DNA of 64,000 bases from Ciceribacter sichuanensis (GTDB taxonomy: Bacteria; Pseudomonadota; Alphaproteobacteria; Rhizobiales; Rhizobiaceae). This document shows positions 23,635 to 32,317 of this stretch, one piece after another; positions within the stretch are counted from its first letter, which is position 1, and every line of letters starts with the position of its first letter. Both the position numbers and the translations under genes were made by a program. The stretch spans positions 22,429-86,428 of the forward strand of contig NZ_JAMXLX010000013.1 in the NCBI RefSeq assembly GCF_024055605.1, written 5' to 3'. Under the pieces are notes generated by a model. That model ran no database searches, was not told the DNA's origin, and saw only the letters and a program-made list of their open reading frames with translations.

Positions 23635-25290
23635 ATGGCAGTGGGGCAGGTTTCGCCGTCAGATCGGCCGGGAAACGCACAGGCGGGCAGCCTGCGCGAC
23701 CGGTTGCGTTTTGCCGGCCTGGACGACGGCTTCTGCGATCTTCTCCGCCAGCACCGCCATGTGCTGGAACCCAGCCTCAAGCTGGGGCTTCGCGATCTTT
23801 TCCAGCGTCTTCAGACCTTTCCCGATGCCGCCCGCAATTTCTCCAGCGAGCGCCAGTTCGACCGTCTGCATGACCTGCTTGCCTCCCATTGGGAGGTGCT
23901 CACCGACGCCCGCTTCGATGCGCTTTATGCCGAGCGGGTCAAGGTGCTGTCCGATACCGAGAGCCGCATGGGCCTCGACCCGCGCTGGCATGTCGCCGGA
24001 CATGGCGTGGTGCTGGAGCATCTGCTCGGCGCGGTAATGCAGGATCTGGCCGGTCGCAGCCTTCTTCCCACCGGTCGCAAGAAAAACCGCGAGATCGCCG
24101 ATCTGGTCGGCGCCATCGTCCGTCTGGTGATGGTCGATGTCGAAATCGCCGTCTCGCTGCGGTTCAACGAACTGCGCGTCAAGCATCACAAGGAACTCGC
24201 CGCACAGCGCGAAAAGGATCGCGCCGTCTTTGAGGAAATCTTTACGCCCGTTGTCGATGCCCTTGCCGAACGGGACCTGACGGTTCGCATTCCGGATGGC
24301 GTACCGGAAGCCCATGCCGCTCTTGCAGGCCGGATGAACGCGGCACTCGACCAGTTGCAGCAGGCTTTTCTCTCCTCCGAGGAAAAGGCCCGTCTTGCCG
24401 AAGCGTCGACCTCCGCATTCACCGCCTCGGCCGAAGACTTTGCCGGACGCGCAGGCAGTCAGTCGGAGAAGCTGACGGATGCCGCGCACGTCCTTGACGC
24501 GTTGACGGCAGGCGTGTGCGAAAGTGCGGGTAAGACCAGAGCTGCGGAACGAAGCGTTGCCGCCACCCGCCAGTCGGTCGAGGCGAGCGGAAATGTCGTC
24601 GGACAGGCGATTTCCGCCATGTCGGACATCGAGGCCTCTGCAGAACAGATCGGCCATATCATCGGCGCCATCGACGAGATTGCCTTCCAGACAAATCTTC
24701 TGGCGCTCAATGCCGGGATCGAGGCGGCGCGAGCAGGCGATAGCGGCCGGGGCTTTGCCGTTGTCGCGCAGGAAGTGCGTGCGCTCGCCCAGCGGTCGGC
24801 GGATGCCGCCCGGGAAATCAAGACCCTTGTCGCCACCACCAAGGCGCAGGTCGAAGCCGGTGTCGACATGGTTGCCCGCACACAGGAAGCGATCGGCGGC
24901 ATCGTCACCCAGGTCGGCGGCATCAATGATGTGGTATCCGATATCGCTCGGGAGAGCGCCAGCCAGGCGGCGGGGCTGGAAGCCGTTGCCGGTACGGTCG
25001 CAAACCTCGGTACGGAAGCAGCGGAAAACGCAGAACGCGCCCGCCAGTCCCACGAGGGTACTGACCGGCTGCATACCGTCATCCTCGAACTCGGCCGCAC
25101 GATCCGCGAATTTCATGTCGAACGGCAGGGCAGGGCGCCGAAGGCGGCACGCCCGGCGATCGAGATTGCAGGCGTGCCAGCACCCGCCCGTGCGACGCAA
25201 CAGCCTCTGCCGCTGTCAGCGGCTCACGACGATTTCGCATTCAATGACGATTTCGACTTCCATGTCGGGATCGCAGGGCTTGGAGGTTGA
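23635..25290 (+). CDS. icpA: Soluble chemoreceptor with N-terminal globin-type domain (IcpA-like)
   Basis: With the start at 23635 (an 'aggaa' site 5 bases upstream), the protein has 551 residues, close to the Sinorhizobium IcpA (McpE) that heads the same operon. It has no membrane helix, so it is a cytoplasmic receptor. Residues about 20-180 form a protoglobin/globin-coupled-sensor fold. The C-terminal half is a methyl-accepting signalling hairpin whose tip contains 'EIAFQTNLLALNAGIEAARA', the CheA/CheW binding site. The region equivalent to the proximal heme ligand of HemAT-type sensors reads 'ESRMGLDPRW', with Glu where His is expected, so heme binding is doubtful. Earlier in-frame ATGs (23551, 23581, 23596) have weaker sites. 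The tail ends in Asp/Phe-rich repeats rather than a clear CheR-docking pentapeptide. Confidence 0.9.
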   Translation: MAVGQVSPSDRPGNAQAGSLRDRLRFAGLDDGFCDLLRQHRHVLEPSLKLGLRDLFQRLQTFPDAARNFSSERQFDRLHDLLASHWEVLTDARFDALYAERVKVLSDTESRMGLDPRWHVAGHGVVLEHLLGAVMQDLAGRSLLPTGRKKNREIADLVGAIVRLVMVDVEIAVSLRFNELRVKHHKELAAQREKDRAVFEEIFTPVVDALAERDLTVRIPDGVPEAHAALAGRMNAALDQLQQAFLSSEEKARLAEASTSAFTASAEDFAGRAGSQSEKLTDAAHVLDALTAGVCESAGKTRAAERSVAATRQSVEASGNVVGQAISAMSDIEASAEQIGHIIGAIDEIAFQTNLLALNAGIEAARAGDSGRGFAVVAQEVRALAQRSADAAREIKTLVATTKAQVEAGVDMVARTQEAIGGIVTQVGGINDVVSDIARESASQAAGLEAVAGTVANLGTEAAENAERARQSHEGTDRLHTVILELGRTIREFHVERQGRAPKAARPAIEIAGVPAPARATQQPLPLSAAHDDFAFNDDFDFHVGIAGLGG

Positions 25291-25426
25291 GGGGATTGTT
25301 TACCACCTTCGGGTACACAAGAGATATCGGGCGGACCATGCGACCTGAGGATCGGCGGAGGTACGGACCGCCGTGCTGCAGGCAGCGTTATGATGTCCAG
25401 GGGCTCGTAAGACAAGGAAAGAACTG

Positions 25427-25723
25427 ATGGCAAGCAAGAAAGGCGAACAGAAGAGTCTGAAACTGTCCGCAGTGCTGGACCTGAATGAGGCTTCGAACCT
25501 TCGGGAAAACCTCATGTCCCTGCGCGGCAGCGGACTGGCGATCGACGCTTCTGGTGTCGAGCGTGTCGGCGCCCAGTGCGTGCAGATTCTCATGGCTGGT
25601 GCCAGTGCATGGGAAGCGGACAAGAAGCCCTTCTCCTTCGTGAAGGTTTCAGATGCCTTCACCAAGACACTTCAATTGATTGGCGTGAACATTGATCATC
25701 TGCTCGCTAAGGAGAGCCGGTAA
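25427..25723 (+). CDS. cheS: STAS-domain chemotaxis protein CheS (orf2)
   Basis: The 98-residue protein is a single STAS domain with 'LDLNEASNLRENLMSLRGSG' and 'IDASGVERVGAQCVQILMAG', the fold of anti-sigma-factor antagonists. In Sinorhizobium the homolog (orf2/CheS) binds CheA and speeds dephosphorylation of CheY1, the phosphate sink. The gene sits between icpA and cheY1, as in that species. Its TAA stop overlaps the cheY1 ATG by one base. An 'aaggaaag' ribosome-binding site precedes the ATG. Confidence 0.88.
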   Translation: MASKKGEQKSLKLSAVLDLNEASNLRENLMSLRGSGLAIDASGVERVGAQCVQILMAGASAWEADKKPFSFVKVSDAFTKTLQLIGVNIDHLLAKESR

Positions 25724-26088
25724 TGAAGAAAAAAGTACTCACAGTGGATGACTCCAGAACCATCCGAAACATGCTTCTGGTGACCCTCAACAATGCCGGC
25801 TTCGAAACCATTCAGGCCGAGGACGGCGTGGAAGGCCTCGAAGTTCTCGAGGAAGCCAATCCCGACGTCATCGTGACCGATATCAACATGCCGCGCCTCG
25901 ATGGTTTCGGCTTTATCGAAGGCGTTCGTCGCAACGAAAAATATCGCGCTGTCCCGATCCTGGTTCTCACCACGGAAAGTGATGCGGAGAAGAAGAATCG
26001 CGCTCGCCAGGCTGGCGCGACCGGCTGGATCGTCAAGCCTTTCGATCCGACCAAACTGATCGATGCCATTGAGCGTGTAACCGCCTAA
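25723..26088 (+). CDS. cheY1: Chemotaxis response regulator CheY1 (probable phosphate sink)
   Basis: The 121-residue receiver domain has the acidic pocket D9-D10, the phosphorylation site D53 in 'VIVTDINMPRLDG' and K105 in 'GWIVKPFDP'. In rhizobia with two CheY proteins, the one encoded before cheA drains phosphate from CheA-P, while CheY2 acts on the motor. The order here matches that arrangement. Translation is coupled to cheS (TAATG). The next gene, cheA, begins 16 bp downstream. Confidence 0.95.
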   Translation: MKKKVLTVDDSRTIRNMLLVTLNNAGFETIQAEDGVEGLEVLEEANPDVIVTDINMPRLDGFGFIEGVRRNEKYRAVPILVLTTESDAEKKNRARQAGATGWIVKPFDPTKLIDAIERVTA

Positions 26089-26104
26089 GCCGGGATTTTC
26101 TCCT

Positions 26105-28369
26105 ATGGATATGAACGAAATCAAAGAGATCTTTTTCCAGGAATGCGAGGAGCAGCTCGCGGAACTGGAATCCGGTCTTCTGAAAATGAATGACGGGGAT
26201 CGTGACCCGGAAACAGTCAATGCTGTGTTCCGTGCCGTTCACTCGATCAAGGGCGGTGCTGGTGCCTTCGGTCTCGATGACCTCGTGGCGTTTGCACATG
26301 TCTTTGAAACGACTCTTGATTGCGTTCGTTCCAACAAGCTGGAGCCCGGCCTGGAAGTCATGAAGGTCATGCTCAAGTCGGCCGACGTCCTGGCCGACCT
26401 GGTCAGCGCCTCCCGCGACGGGGGCGGCGTCGATGCCGCCCGCTCCAGCGGTTTGGTCAAGGAACTGGAAGCCCTTGCGAACGGCGAAGTGCCGGTTGCA
26501 TCCGCTCCGGTGGCGGCAGCCCCCAAGCCGGCTGCCAAGGCTCCCGCAAAGGCGGCGGCTGCTCCCACGGACGACAGCGGGTTCCAGCCGATCCCCTTCA
26601 CCTTCGACGGTTTCGGCGAAGACGAAGAGCCGACGATCGAGGCCTCGACCTTCGACGTGACCTTCAAGCCGCGTCGCGAGCTTTATGCCAAGGGCAATGA
26701 AGCCGCCCTGCTGTTGCGTGATCTTTCCCGCATCGGCGAGATGAGCATTTTCTGCAACATGGAAGACCTGCCGTCACTCGACGACATGGATCCGGAAGCG
26801 GCCTATTTCACCTGGAAGATCCAGATCAAGTCGGAGAAGGGCGAAGAAGGCATCCGTCAGGTCTTCGAATTCGCCGAATGGGATTGCGACCTAGAGGTTA
26901 AGCTGCATGAGACCGATACCGGCGCTGCTGCCGGTGAGGAGCCGCCGATGGTGCCGGTTCCCTTCGATCTTTCCATCCTCGACGATGCCGCCGAAGCGCA
27001 TGAGGATACCGAGGGGCATCATGCGGATGCGACGGTTTCCGCTGCCGTCGAGGCCGCCGAGACCGCAAGCAATGTGATGAAGCTTGCCGCCGACAGCTCC
27101 AAGGTCGAGAAAAAGGAAACGCCGGCTGCCGCTGCCGCTGCAGCTGCCGCACAGGGCAATGCAGCCGCTGGTCAGACCATCCGCGTCGATCTCGACCGCG
27201 TTGACCGCCTGATCAACCTCGTCGGCGAGCTTGTCATCAACCAGGCGATGCTTTCCCAGAGCGTCATCGAGAACGACAACAACGGTGCCTCGTCCATCAA
27301 CATGGGCCTCGAAGAGCTGCAGCAGCTCACCCGCGAGATTCAGGACTCGGTCATGGCGATCCGCGCGCAGCCGGTGAAGCCGGTCTTCCAGCGCATGTCG
27401 CGTATCGTTCGCGAAGTTGCCGACATGGTCGGCAAGACGATCCGTCTCGTCACCGAGGGTGAAAACACCGAAGTGGACAAGACGGTCATCGACAAGCTCG
27501 CTGAGCCGTTGACCCACATGATCCGCAATGCCGTCGACCACGGTATCGAAACGCCCGAAAAGCGTATGGCCGCCGGCAAGAACCCGGAAGGCACGGTCAA
27601 GCTGACCGCGAAGCATCGCTCTGGCCGTATCGTCATCGAGCTGGTCGACGATGGCGCCGGCATCAACCGCGAACGCGTGCGCCAGAAAGCCATCGATAAC
27701 GACCTGATCGCCGCCGATGCGAACCTGACGGATGAGGAAATCGACAACCTGATCTTCATGCCGGGCTTCTCCACGGCAGACAAGATTTCCGACATCTCCG
27801 GCCGCGGCGTCGGCATGGACGTTGTGAAACGCTCGATCCAGGCACTCGGCGGTCGCATCTCGATCAGCTCCAGGCCGGGCCAGGGCTCGACCTTCACCAT
27901 GAGCCTGCCGCTCACGCTGGCCGTTCTCGACGGCATGGTCGTGACCGTTGCCGGACAGACGCTGGTCGTTCCGCTGACTGCAATCGTCGAAACGCTGCAG
28001 CCGGAAGCGCAGAACATTCACTCCTTCGGCGCAAACCAGCGGCTGATCTCGATCCGCAACTCGTTCTGCCCGCTGGTCGATGTCGGTCGCATCCTGAACT
28101 TCCGCGCGACCCAGGCCAACCCGATCGACGGTGTGGCTCTGCTGGTCGAATCCGAAGGCGGCGGTCAGCGTGCCCTCATGGTCGATGCCATCCAGGGGCA
28201 GCGCCAGGTGGTCATCAAGAGCCTCGAGGCCAACTATACCCACGTTCCCGGCATCGCCGCGGCAACGATCCTCGGCGATGGGCGTGTTGCGCTCATTCTC
28301 GATGTCGATGCGGTGGTTGCTGCCTCGCGTGGCCAGTCGCTGAAGCAGGAAATGTCGTTGGCGGTCTGA
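26105..28369 (+). CDS. cheA: Chemotaxis histidine kinase CheA
   Basis: The 754-residue kinase contains the Hpt domain with phosphoacceptor H46 in 'FRAVHSIKGGAGAFG', an Ala/Pro-rich linker, a P2-type region (about 185-275), an Ala-rich linker (about 335-355), the dimerisation helices (about 360-420), the ATPase domain with N box 'HMIRNAVDHG' (H471 region), 'DDGAGINRERV' and 'GRGVGMDVV', and a C-terminal CheW-like domain (about 610-745). It phosphorylates CheY1, CheY2 and CheB in response to receptors. A long polyalanine tract lies between P2 and P3. The ribosome-binding site is weak, so expression may depend partly on coupling to cheY1. Confidence 0.97.
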   Translation: MDMNEIKEIFFQECEEQLAELESGLLKMNDGDRDPETVNAVFRAVHSIKGGAGAFGLDDLVAFAHVFETTLDCVRSNKLEPGLEVMKVMLKSADVLADLVSASRDGGGVDAARSSGLVKELEALANGEVPVASAPVAAAPKPAAKAPAKAAAAPTDDSGFQPIPFTFDGFGEDEEPTIEASTFDVTFKPRRELYAKGNEAALLLRDLSRIGEMSIFCNMEDLPSLDDMDPEAAYFTWKIQIKSEKGEEGIRQVFEFAEWDCDLEVKLHETDTGAAAGEEPPMVPVPFDLSILDDAAEAHEDTEGHHADATVSAAVEAAETASNVMKLAADSSKVEKKETPAAAAAAAAAQGNAAAGQTIRVDLDRVDRLINLVGELVINQAMLSQSVIENDNNGASSINMGLEELQQLTREIQDSVMAIRAQPVKPVFQRMSRIVREVADMVGKTIRLVTEGENTEVDKTVIDKLAEPLTHMIRNAVDHGIETPEKRMAAGKNPEGTVKLTAKHRSGRIVIELVDDGAGINRERVRQKAIDNDLIAADANLTDEEIDNLIFMPGFSTADKISDISGRGVGMDVVKRSIQALGGRISISSRPGQGSTFTMSLPLTLAVLDGMVVTVAGQTLVVPLTAIVETLQPEAQNIHSFGANQRLISIRNSFCPLVDVGRILNFRATQANPIDGVALLVESEGGGQRALMVDAIQGQRQVVIKSLEANYTHVPGIAAATILGDGRVALILDVDAVVAASRGQSLKQEMSLAV

Positions 28370-28401
28370 CGACGGTAAAAGGTTAGTATCAGGGTAGCGT
28401 C

Positions 28402-28869
28402 ATGTCGTATGCGTCAAAAAACTTGGTCGAAGGAAACCGGGAGCTCATCGCCTTCCGGATCGGAGATCAGGAATTCTGCGTGAACATCATGTCGGTGCGC
28501 GAGATTCGCGGCTGGACGTCTGCGACACCGCTGCCCCATACCCCGTCCTACATCATGGGCGTCATCAACCTGCGCGGCGCTGTCCTGCCGATCATGGATC
28601 TGTCTAACCGACTGGGCATGAAGCCGGCAGAACCGACAGCCCGCCATGTGATCATCGTCGCCCAGGTAAATTCCAGGGTGGTCGGCCTTTTGGTCGACGC
28701 TGTCTCCGATATCCTGACCGTCTCTGACGAGCAGATCCAGCCGACGCCGGAGATCTCCTCCGACCTCGAAAAGCAATATGCCCGGGGCATCCTGGCGATC
28801 GACAAGCGCATGATCTGTCTGGTCGAGCTCGGAGCCCTCATCGTTGAAACTGAAAGCGAGGCTGCATGA
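28402..28869 (+). CDS. cheW: Chemotaxis coupling protein CheW
   Basis: The 155-residue protein is a single CheW domain: 'ELIAFRIGDQEFCVNIMSVR' halves, 'PHTPSYIMGVINLRGAVLPI' and 'LVDAVSDILTV'. It joins receptors to CheA. The gene follows cheA by 32 bp, and its stop codon overlaps the cheR start (ATGA). No unusual features were seen. Confidence 0.96.
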   Translation: MSYASKNLVEGNRELIAFRIGDQEFCVNIMSVREIRGWTSATPLPHTPSYIMGVINLRGAVLPIMDLSNRLGMKPAEPTARHVIIVAQVNSRVVGLLVDAVSDILTVSDEQIQPTPEISSDLEKQYARGILAIDKRMICLVELGALIVETESEAA

Positions 28870-29771
28870 CGGTTGCCATCGGTACTTCCGCCCGTCTCTC
28901 GGACGACGAGGTACTCGCCAGCGGCGAATATCCGCTGACCCGGCGGGACCTGAACGAGATCGCTGCGATGATCTATTCGGATGCGGGGATTTCGCTCAAC
29001 GACTCCAAGGCGTCGCTCGTCTATTCGCGCCTGTCGAAGCATATCCGCAATCTCGGCCTTTCGGGGTTCCGGGCTTATTGCAATCTCGTGGCGTCGCCGG
29101 AAGGGGCCGTTGAGCGTCGTGAGATGCTGTCGCATCTGACGACGAACTTCACACGTTTCTTCCGCGAGAACCATCACTTCGACCATCTGCGTACCGAGGT
29201 GCTGCCGGATCTGATCAATCGCGCCAAGGCCGGCGGCCGTGTCCGCATCTGGTCGGCCGCCTGCTCCGACGGGCAGGAACCTTATTCGATCGCGCTGACG
29301 GTTCTCTCGCTGCTGCCCAATGCAGCGGATTACGACTTCAAGATCCTGGCGACCGACATCGATCCCAAGATCCTCGCGCTCGCCAAGGCCGGCTGCTACG
29401 ACGAGACGGCGCTGGAGACGGTCAGCCCGGCCATGCGCAAGCAGTGGTTCCGTGAGGTCGATGTCAACGGTCGCCGCAAGTTCCAGATCGATGACCGCGT
29501 CAAGCGTCTTATCACCTTCAACGAGCTGAACCTGATGTCGCAATGGCCGTTCAAGGGCCAGTTCGACGTGATCTTCTGCCGTAACGTGGTGATCTATTTC
29601 GACGAACCCACCCAGATGCGTATCTGGACTCGCTTTGCCGGCCAGCTGCCGGAAGGTGGTCACCTTTACATCGGTCATTCCGAGCGGGTGTCGGGCGAGG
29701 CGAAGAACAACTTCGACAATATCGGCATCACAACCTATCGCTACACGGGCAAGGCTGGAGGGCGCAAATAA
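28866..29771 (+). CDS. cheR: Chemoreceptor glutamate methyltransferase CheR
   Basis: The 301-residue S-adenosylmethionine-dependent enzyme methylates receptor glutamates. The N-terminal helical domain (about residues 15-85) is followed by the methyltransferase domain. It has the 'TTNFTRFFRE' substrate motif, the SAM-binding 'WSAACSDGQEPYSIA' and 'FDVIFCRNVVIYFD'. Translation is coupled to cheW and cheB through 4-base and 1-base overlaps. It has no C-terminal TPR, so it is the standard adaptation enzyme. Confidence 0.96.
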   Translation: MTVAIGTSARLSDDEVLASGEYPLTRRDLNEIAAMIYSDAGISLNDSKASLVYSRLSKHIRNLGLSGFRAYCNLVASPEGAVERREMLSHLTTNFTRFFRENHHFDHLRTEVLPDLINRAKAGGRVRIWSAACSDGQEPYSIALTVLSLLPNAADYDFKILATDIDPKILALAKAGCYDETALETVSPAMRKQWFREVDVNGRRKFQIDDRVKRLITFNELNLMSQWPFKGQFDVIFCRNVVIYFDEPTQMRIWTRFAGQLPEGGHLYIGHSERVSGEAKNNFDNIGITTYRYTGKAGGRK

Positions 29772-30820
29772 TGGGCAATCCGGCAAGGGTCCTCGTCGTC
29801 GATGACAGCCCGACCATGCGTGGTCTGATTACCGCCGTCCTGAATTCCGATCCGGAGGTCAACGTCGTCGGTCAGGCGGGCGATGCCATGGAGGCGCGCG
29901 CCGCCATCAAGCAGCTCAATCCCGATGTCGTAACGCTCGACATCGAGATGCCGAACATGAACGGCCTGGAATTCCTCGACAAGATCATGAAGCTTCGGCC
30001 GATGCCGGTCATCATGGTCTCGACCATGACGCATCGCGGTGCTGAAGCGACGCTGGCCGCGCTTGAGATCGGCGCTTTCGATTGCGTCGGAAAGCCCGGC
30101 CCCGGCGAACCCCGCCCGTTCGGCGATCTCGCCGACAAGGTGAAGGCCGCGGCCCGTTCCGGTCTTCGCTATGCCCGGGGAGCCGTAGCGCCTGCACCCG
30201 CCGCGGCAAGCCCGGCGACCGACTTCCGCGTGGGTCGCAAGATCGTGGCGATCGGCTCCTCGACCGGTGGCGTCGAGGCGCTGATCACCGTGCTTCAGAA
30301 GTTTCCGCGCAATTGCCCACCGACGGTCATCACCCAGCACATGCCGCCGACGTTTACGAAAAGTTTTGCTGAACGCCTTAATCGTCTCTGCGCGCCTGTG
30401 GTGGAGGAGGCGACGGATGGGGCAAGGCTCGAAATCGGAAAGATCTATCTGGCGCCGGGCGGCGACCGCCATCTGCAGGTGGTCAACGCCTCGGCCCCGA
30501 GTTGCCGGCTGCTCGAACGTCCGCCGGTCAATGGTCATCGCCCGTCTGTCGACGTGCTCTTTGATTCGGTTGCCGAGCTGGCGGGCCGAAATGCGGTTGG
30601 GGTTATCCTGACCGGGATGGGGCGCGACGGCGCTTCCGGTCTGCTGAAAATGCGCCACGCAGGTGCGCGCACGCTCGGCCAGAACGAGAAGACCTGCGTG
30701 GTCTACGGGATGCCCCGCGTCGCCCATGAGTTGGGCGCCGTCGAACAGCAATTGCCCCTTGGTTCCATTGGGGAGGAAATCCTCAAACTAACTGCCGCTC
30801 GAAAAGAAGGTATCGAATAA
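29771..30820 (+). CDS. cheB: Chemoreceptor methylesterase/deamidase CheB
   Basis: The 349-residue response-regulator enzyme has an N-terminal receiver (D11, D12, phosphorylation site D57 in 'VVTLDIEMPNMNG') and a C-terminal esterase. The catalytic triad falls at S164 ('IGSSTGGVEA'), H190 ('ITQHMPPTF') and D286 ('TGMGRDGASG'), the same numbering as enterobacterial CheB. It removes methyl groups from receptors to reset sensitivity. The start overlaps the cheR stop by one base and the stop overlaps the cheY2 start by one base. Confidence 0.97.
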   Translation: MGNPARVLVVDDSPTMRGLITAVLNSDPEVNVVGQAGDAMEARAAIKQLNPDVVTLDIEMPNMNGLEFLDKIMKLRPMPVIMVSTMTHRGAEATLAALEIGAFDCVGKPGPGEPRPFGDLADKVKAAARSGLRYARGAVAPAPAAASPATDFRVGRKIVAIGSSTGGVEALITVLQKFPRNCPPTVITQHMPPTFTKSFAERLNRLCAPVVEEATDGARLEIGKIYLAPGGDRHLQVVNASAPSCRLLERPPVNGHRPSVDVLFDSVAELAGRNAVGVILTGMGRDGASGLLKMRHAGARTLGQNEKTCVVYGMPRVAHELGAVEQQLPLGSIGEEILKLTAARKEGIE

Positions 30821-31209
30821 TGTCTCTAGCCGAAAAGATAAAAGTGCTGATCGTCGACGATCAGGTGACCAGTCGTCTGCTGCTCAGCGATGCTCTCACC
30901 CAGCTCGGTTTCAAGCAGATCACTGCCGCCGGCGATGGCGAGCAGGGCATGAAGATCATGGAGCAGCAGCCCCATCATCTCGTCATCTCCGACTTCAACA
31001 TGCCGAAGATGGATGGTCTGAACTTTCTCCAGGCCGTGCGCACCAACCCGACCACCAAGAAGGCCGCCTTCATCATTCTCACCGCGCAGGGCGACCGTGC
31101 GCTGGTGCAGAAGGCCGCCCAGCTCGGTGCAAACAACGTGCTCGCCAAGCCGTTCACCATCGAGAAGATGAAAGCTGCGATCGAGGCGGTATTCGGAGCG
31201 TTGAAATGA
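30820..31209 (+). CDS. cheY2: Chemotaxis response regulator CheY2 (motor regulator)
   Basis: The 129-residue receiver has D13-D14, phosphorylation site D58 in 'LVISDFNMPKMDG' and K110 in 'NVLAKPF'. In Sinorhizobium the CheY encoded after cheB binds the FliM switch and slows rotation; its position here implies the same job. It is about eight residues longer at the N terminus than CheY1. The stop overlaps the cheD start (ATGA). Confidence 0.95.
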   Translation: MSLAEKIKVLIVDDQVTSRLLLSDALTQLGFKQITAAGDGEQGMKIMEQQPHHLVISDFNMPKMDGLNFLQAVRTNPTTKKAAFIILTAQGDRALVQKAAQLGANNVLAKPFTIEKMKAAIEAVFGALK

Positions 31210-31760
31210 TTGACGATAGTGCAGGCAAGCGCGTGCATATTATCCAGGGCGAATACAAGGTCATCAATGACCCCAACGTTGTCCTGACGACCATTCTTGG
31301 GTCGTGCGTCGCTGCCTGCCTGCGCGATCCCGTGGCCGGCGTGGGAGGAATGAATCATTTCCTGCTGCCGGGCTCGGCCAACCCGGGAGCCGGGGGAGGG
31401 GATGCGACGCGCTATGGCGTCCATCTCATGGAACTCCTGATCAACGGTCTGCTGAAGCAGGGCGCGCGACGCGATCGTCTCGAAGCCAAGATCTTCGGCG
31501 GAGCCAAGACGATCGCCACGTTCTCCAACGTGGGCGAGCAGAACGCTGCATTCGCCATGCAGTTCCTGAAGGATGAAGGCATCAAGGTGGTCGGCTCATC
31601 GACAGGCGGAGAGCACGGTCGCAAACTGGAATTCTGGCCGGTCAGCGGTCGGGCAAGACAGTATCCGCTCACGGGCGCAGAAACGCAGAAGACGGTGGCT
31701 CTCGAGCAGCGCCCCATTCCCGCTTCGAAGCCGGTGGAAAGCTCAATCGAATTTTTCTAA
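31206..31760 (+). CDS. cheD: Chemoreceptor glutamine deamidase CheD
   Basis: The 184-residue enzyme converts receptor glutamines to glutamates. The catalytic Cys and His are C34 in 'ILGSCVAACL' and H51 in 'GGMNHFLLPG'. The 'RYGVHLMELLI' helix and 'KIFGGAKTI' segment are characteristic. The C-terminal extension of about 20 residues beyond the core is basic. Translation is coupled to cheY2. Confidence 0.95.
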   Translation: MIDDSAGKRVHIIQGEYKVINDPNVVLTTILGSCVAACLRDPVAGVGGMNHFLLPGSANPGAGGGDATRYGVHLMELLINGLLKQGARRDRLEAKIFGGAKTIATFSNVGEQNAAFAMQFLKDEGIKVVGSSTGGEHGRKLEFWPVSGRARQYPLTGAETQKTVALEQRPIPASKPVESSIEFF

Positions 31761-31774
31761 GTACTGGAAACCGG

Positions 31775-32161
31775 ATGCTAAACGAAAACAAAGCGGATAT
31801 TGCGACCGAAGAAGCCTTGCCCGAGATCTTGATGAGGGTCGTCTCGGAACTCCACGACGTCGCCTATCTGATCGAGCGCATCGAGCCCCAGTTGCTGGAG
31901 CTTGGTGGCCCCAAGGTTCTCGAATCACCCGATAGTCTCAAGGTGCTGCAGGGCATTGATCTTGTAGTGCAGAAGACCCGTGGACTTGCCGAATTCATCG
32001 ACACTATCACCGGCTCCATCCCGGCCGACTGGATGGTCGATATGAGCACTGCGTTGAGCCTGGTCAAGCTTGCTGACATGCAGAAGGCGCTCGGCGCCGG
32101 TCTGCGCCACGGGCATTCCCAGCCGCTCGGCAAGGCTGCGGGGGATTTCGACTTCTTCTGA
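31775..32161 (+). CDS. cheT: CheT, small che-operon protein with a CheZ-like DxxxQ motif
   Basis: The 128-residue helical protein occupies the place of orf10/cheT at the end of the rhizobial chemotaxis operon, between cheD and fliF. A long first helix (about 14-45) and a second (about 53-80) could form a hairpin. The second carries 'LQGIDLVVQKTRG' with D62 and Q66 in the D-x-x-x-Q spacing that CheZ uses to dephosphorylate CheY. That makes a phosphatase-like role possible in an organism without a recognisable CheZ here. The motif could also be coincidental. The C terminus ends in 'DFDFF'. Confidence 0.8.
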   Translation: MLNENKADIATEEALPEILMRVVSELHDVAYLIERIEPQLLELGGPKVLESPDSLKVLQGIDLVVQKTRGLAEFIDTITGSIPADWMVDMSTALSLVKLADMQKALGAGLRHGHSQPLGKAAGDFDFF

Positions 32162-32317
32162 TCCGATTTCGCCTTGATCGTCCCGCAGATGCGGGGCGAT
32201 CCATCGAAATGGTGCTTGCGTTTCTTCAAACCACGAAACGTTCGCACAAGTTTCGGTTTCTATTGTCGCACCAAGGCAAAAGCCCGCAAACCCTTCTTGT
32301 TGATGGTGCGAGACAGA

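Noticed and set aside
23659..25200. 513-codon minus-strand open frame opposite icpA
   Set aside because: No recognisable motif; Cys/His/Arg-rich composition typical of antisense to a high-G/C gene, and the plus strand encodes a clear chemoreceptor.
26891..28243. 450-codon minus-strand open frame opposite cheA
   Set aside because: Entirely within cheA, which has all kinase motifs; Asp/His/Arg-rich antisense composition.
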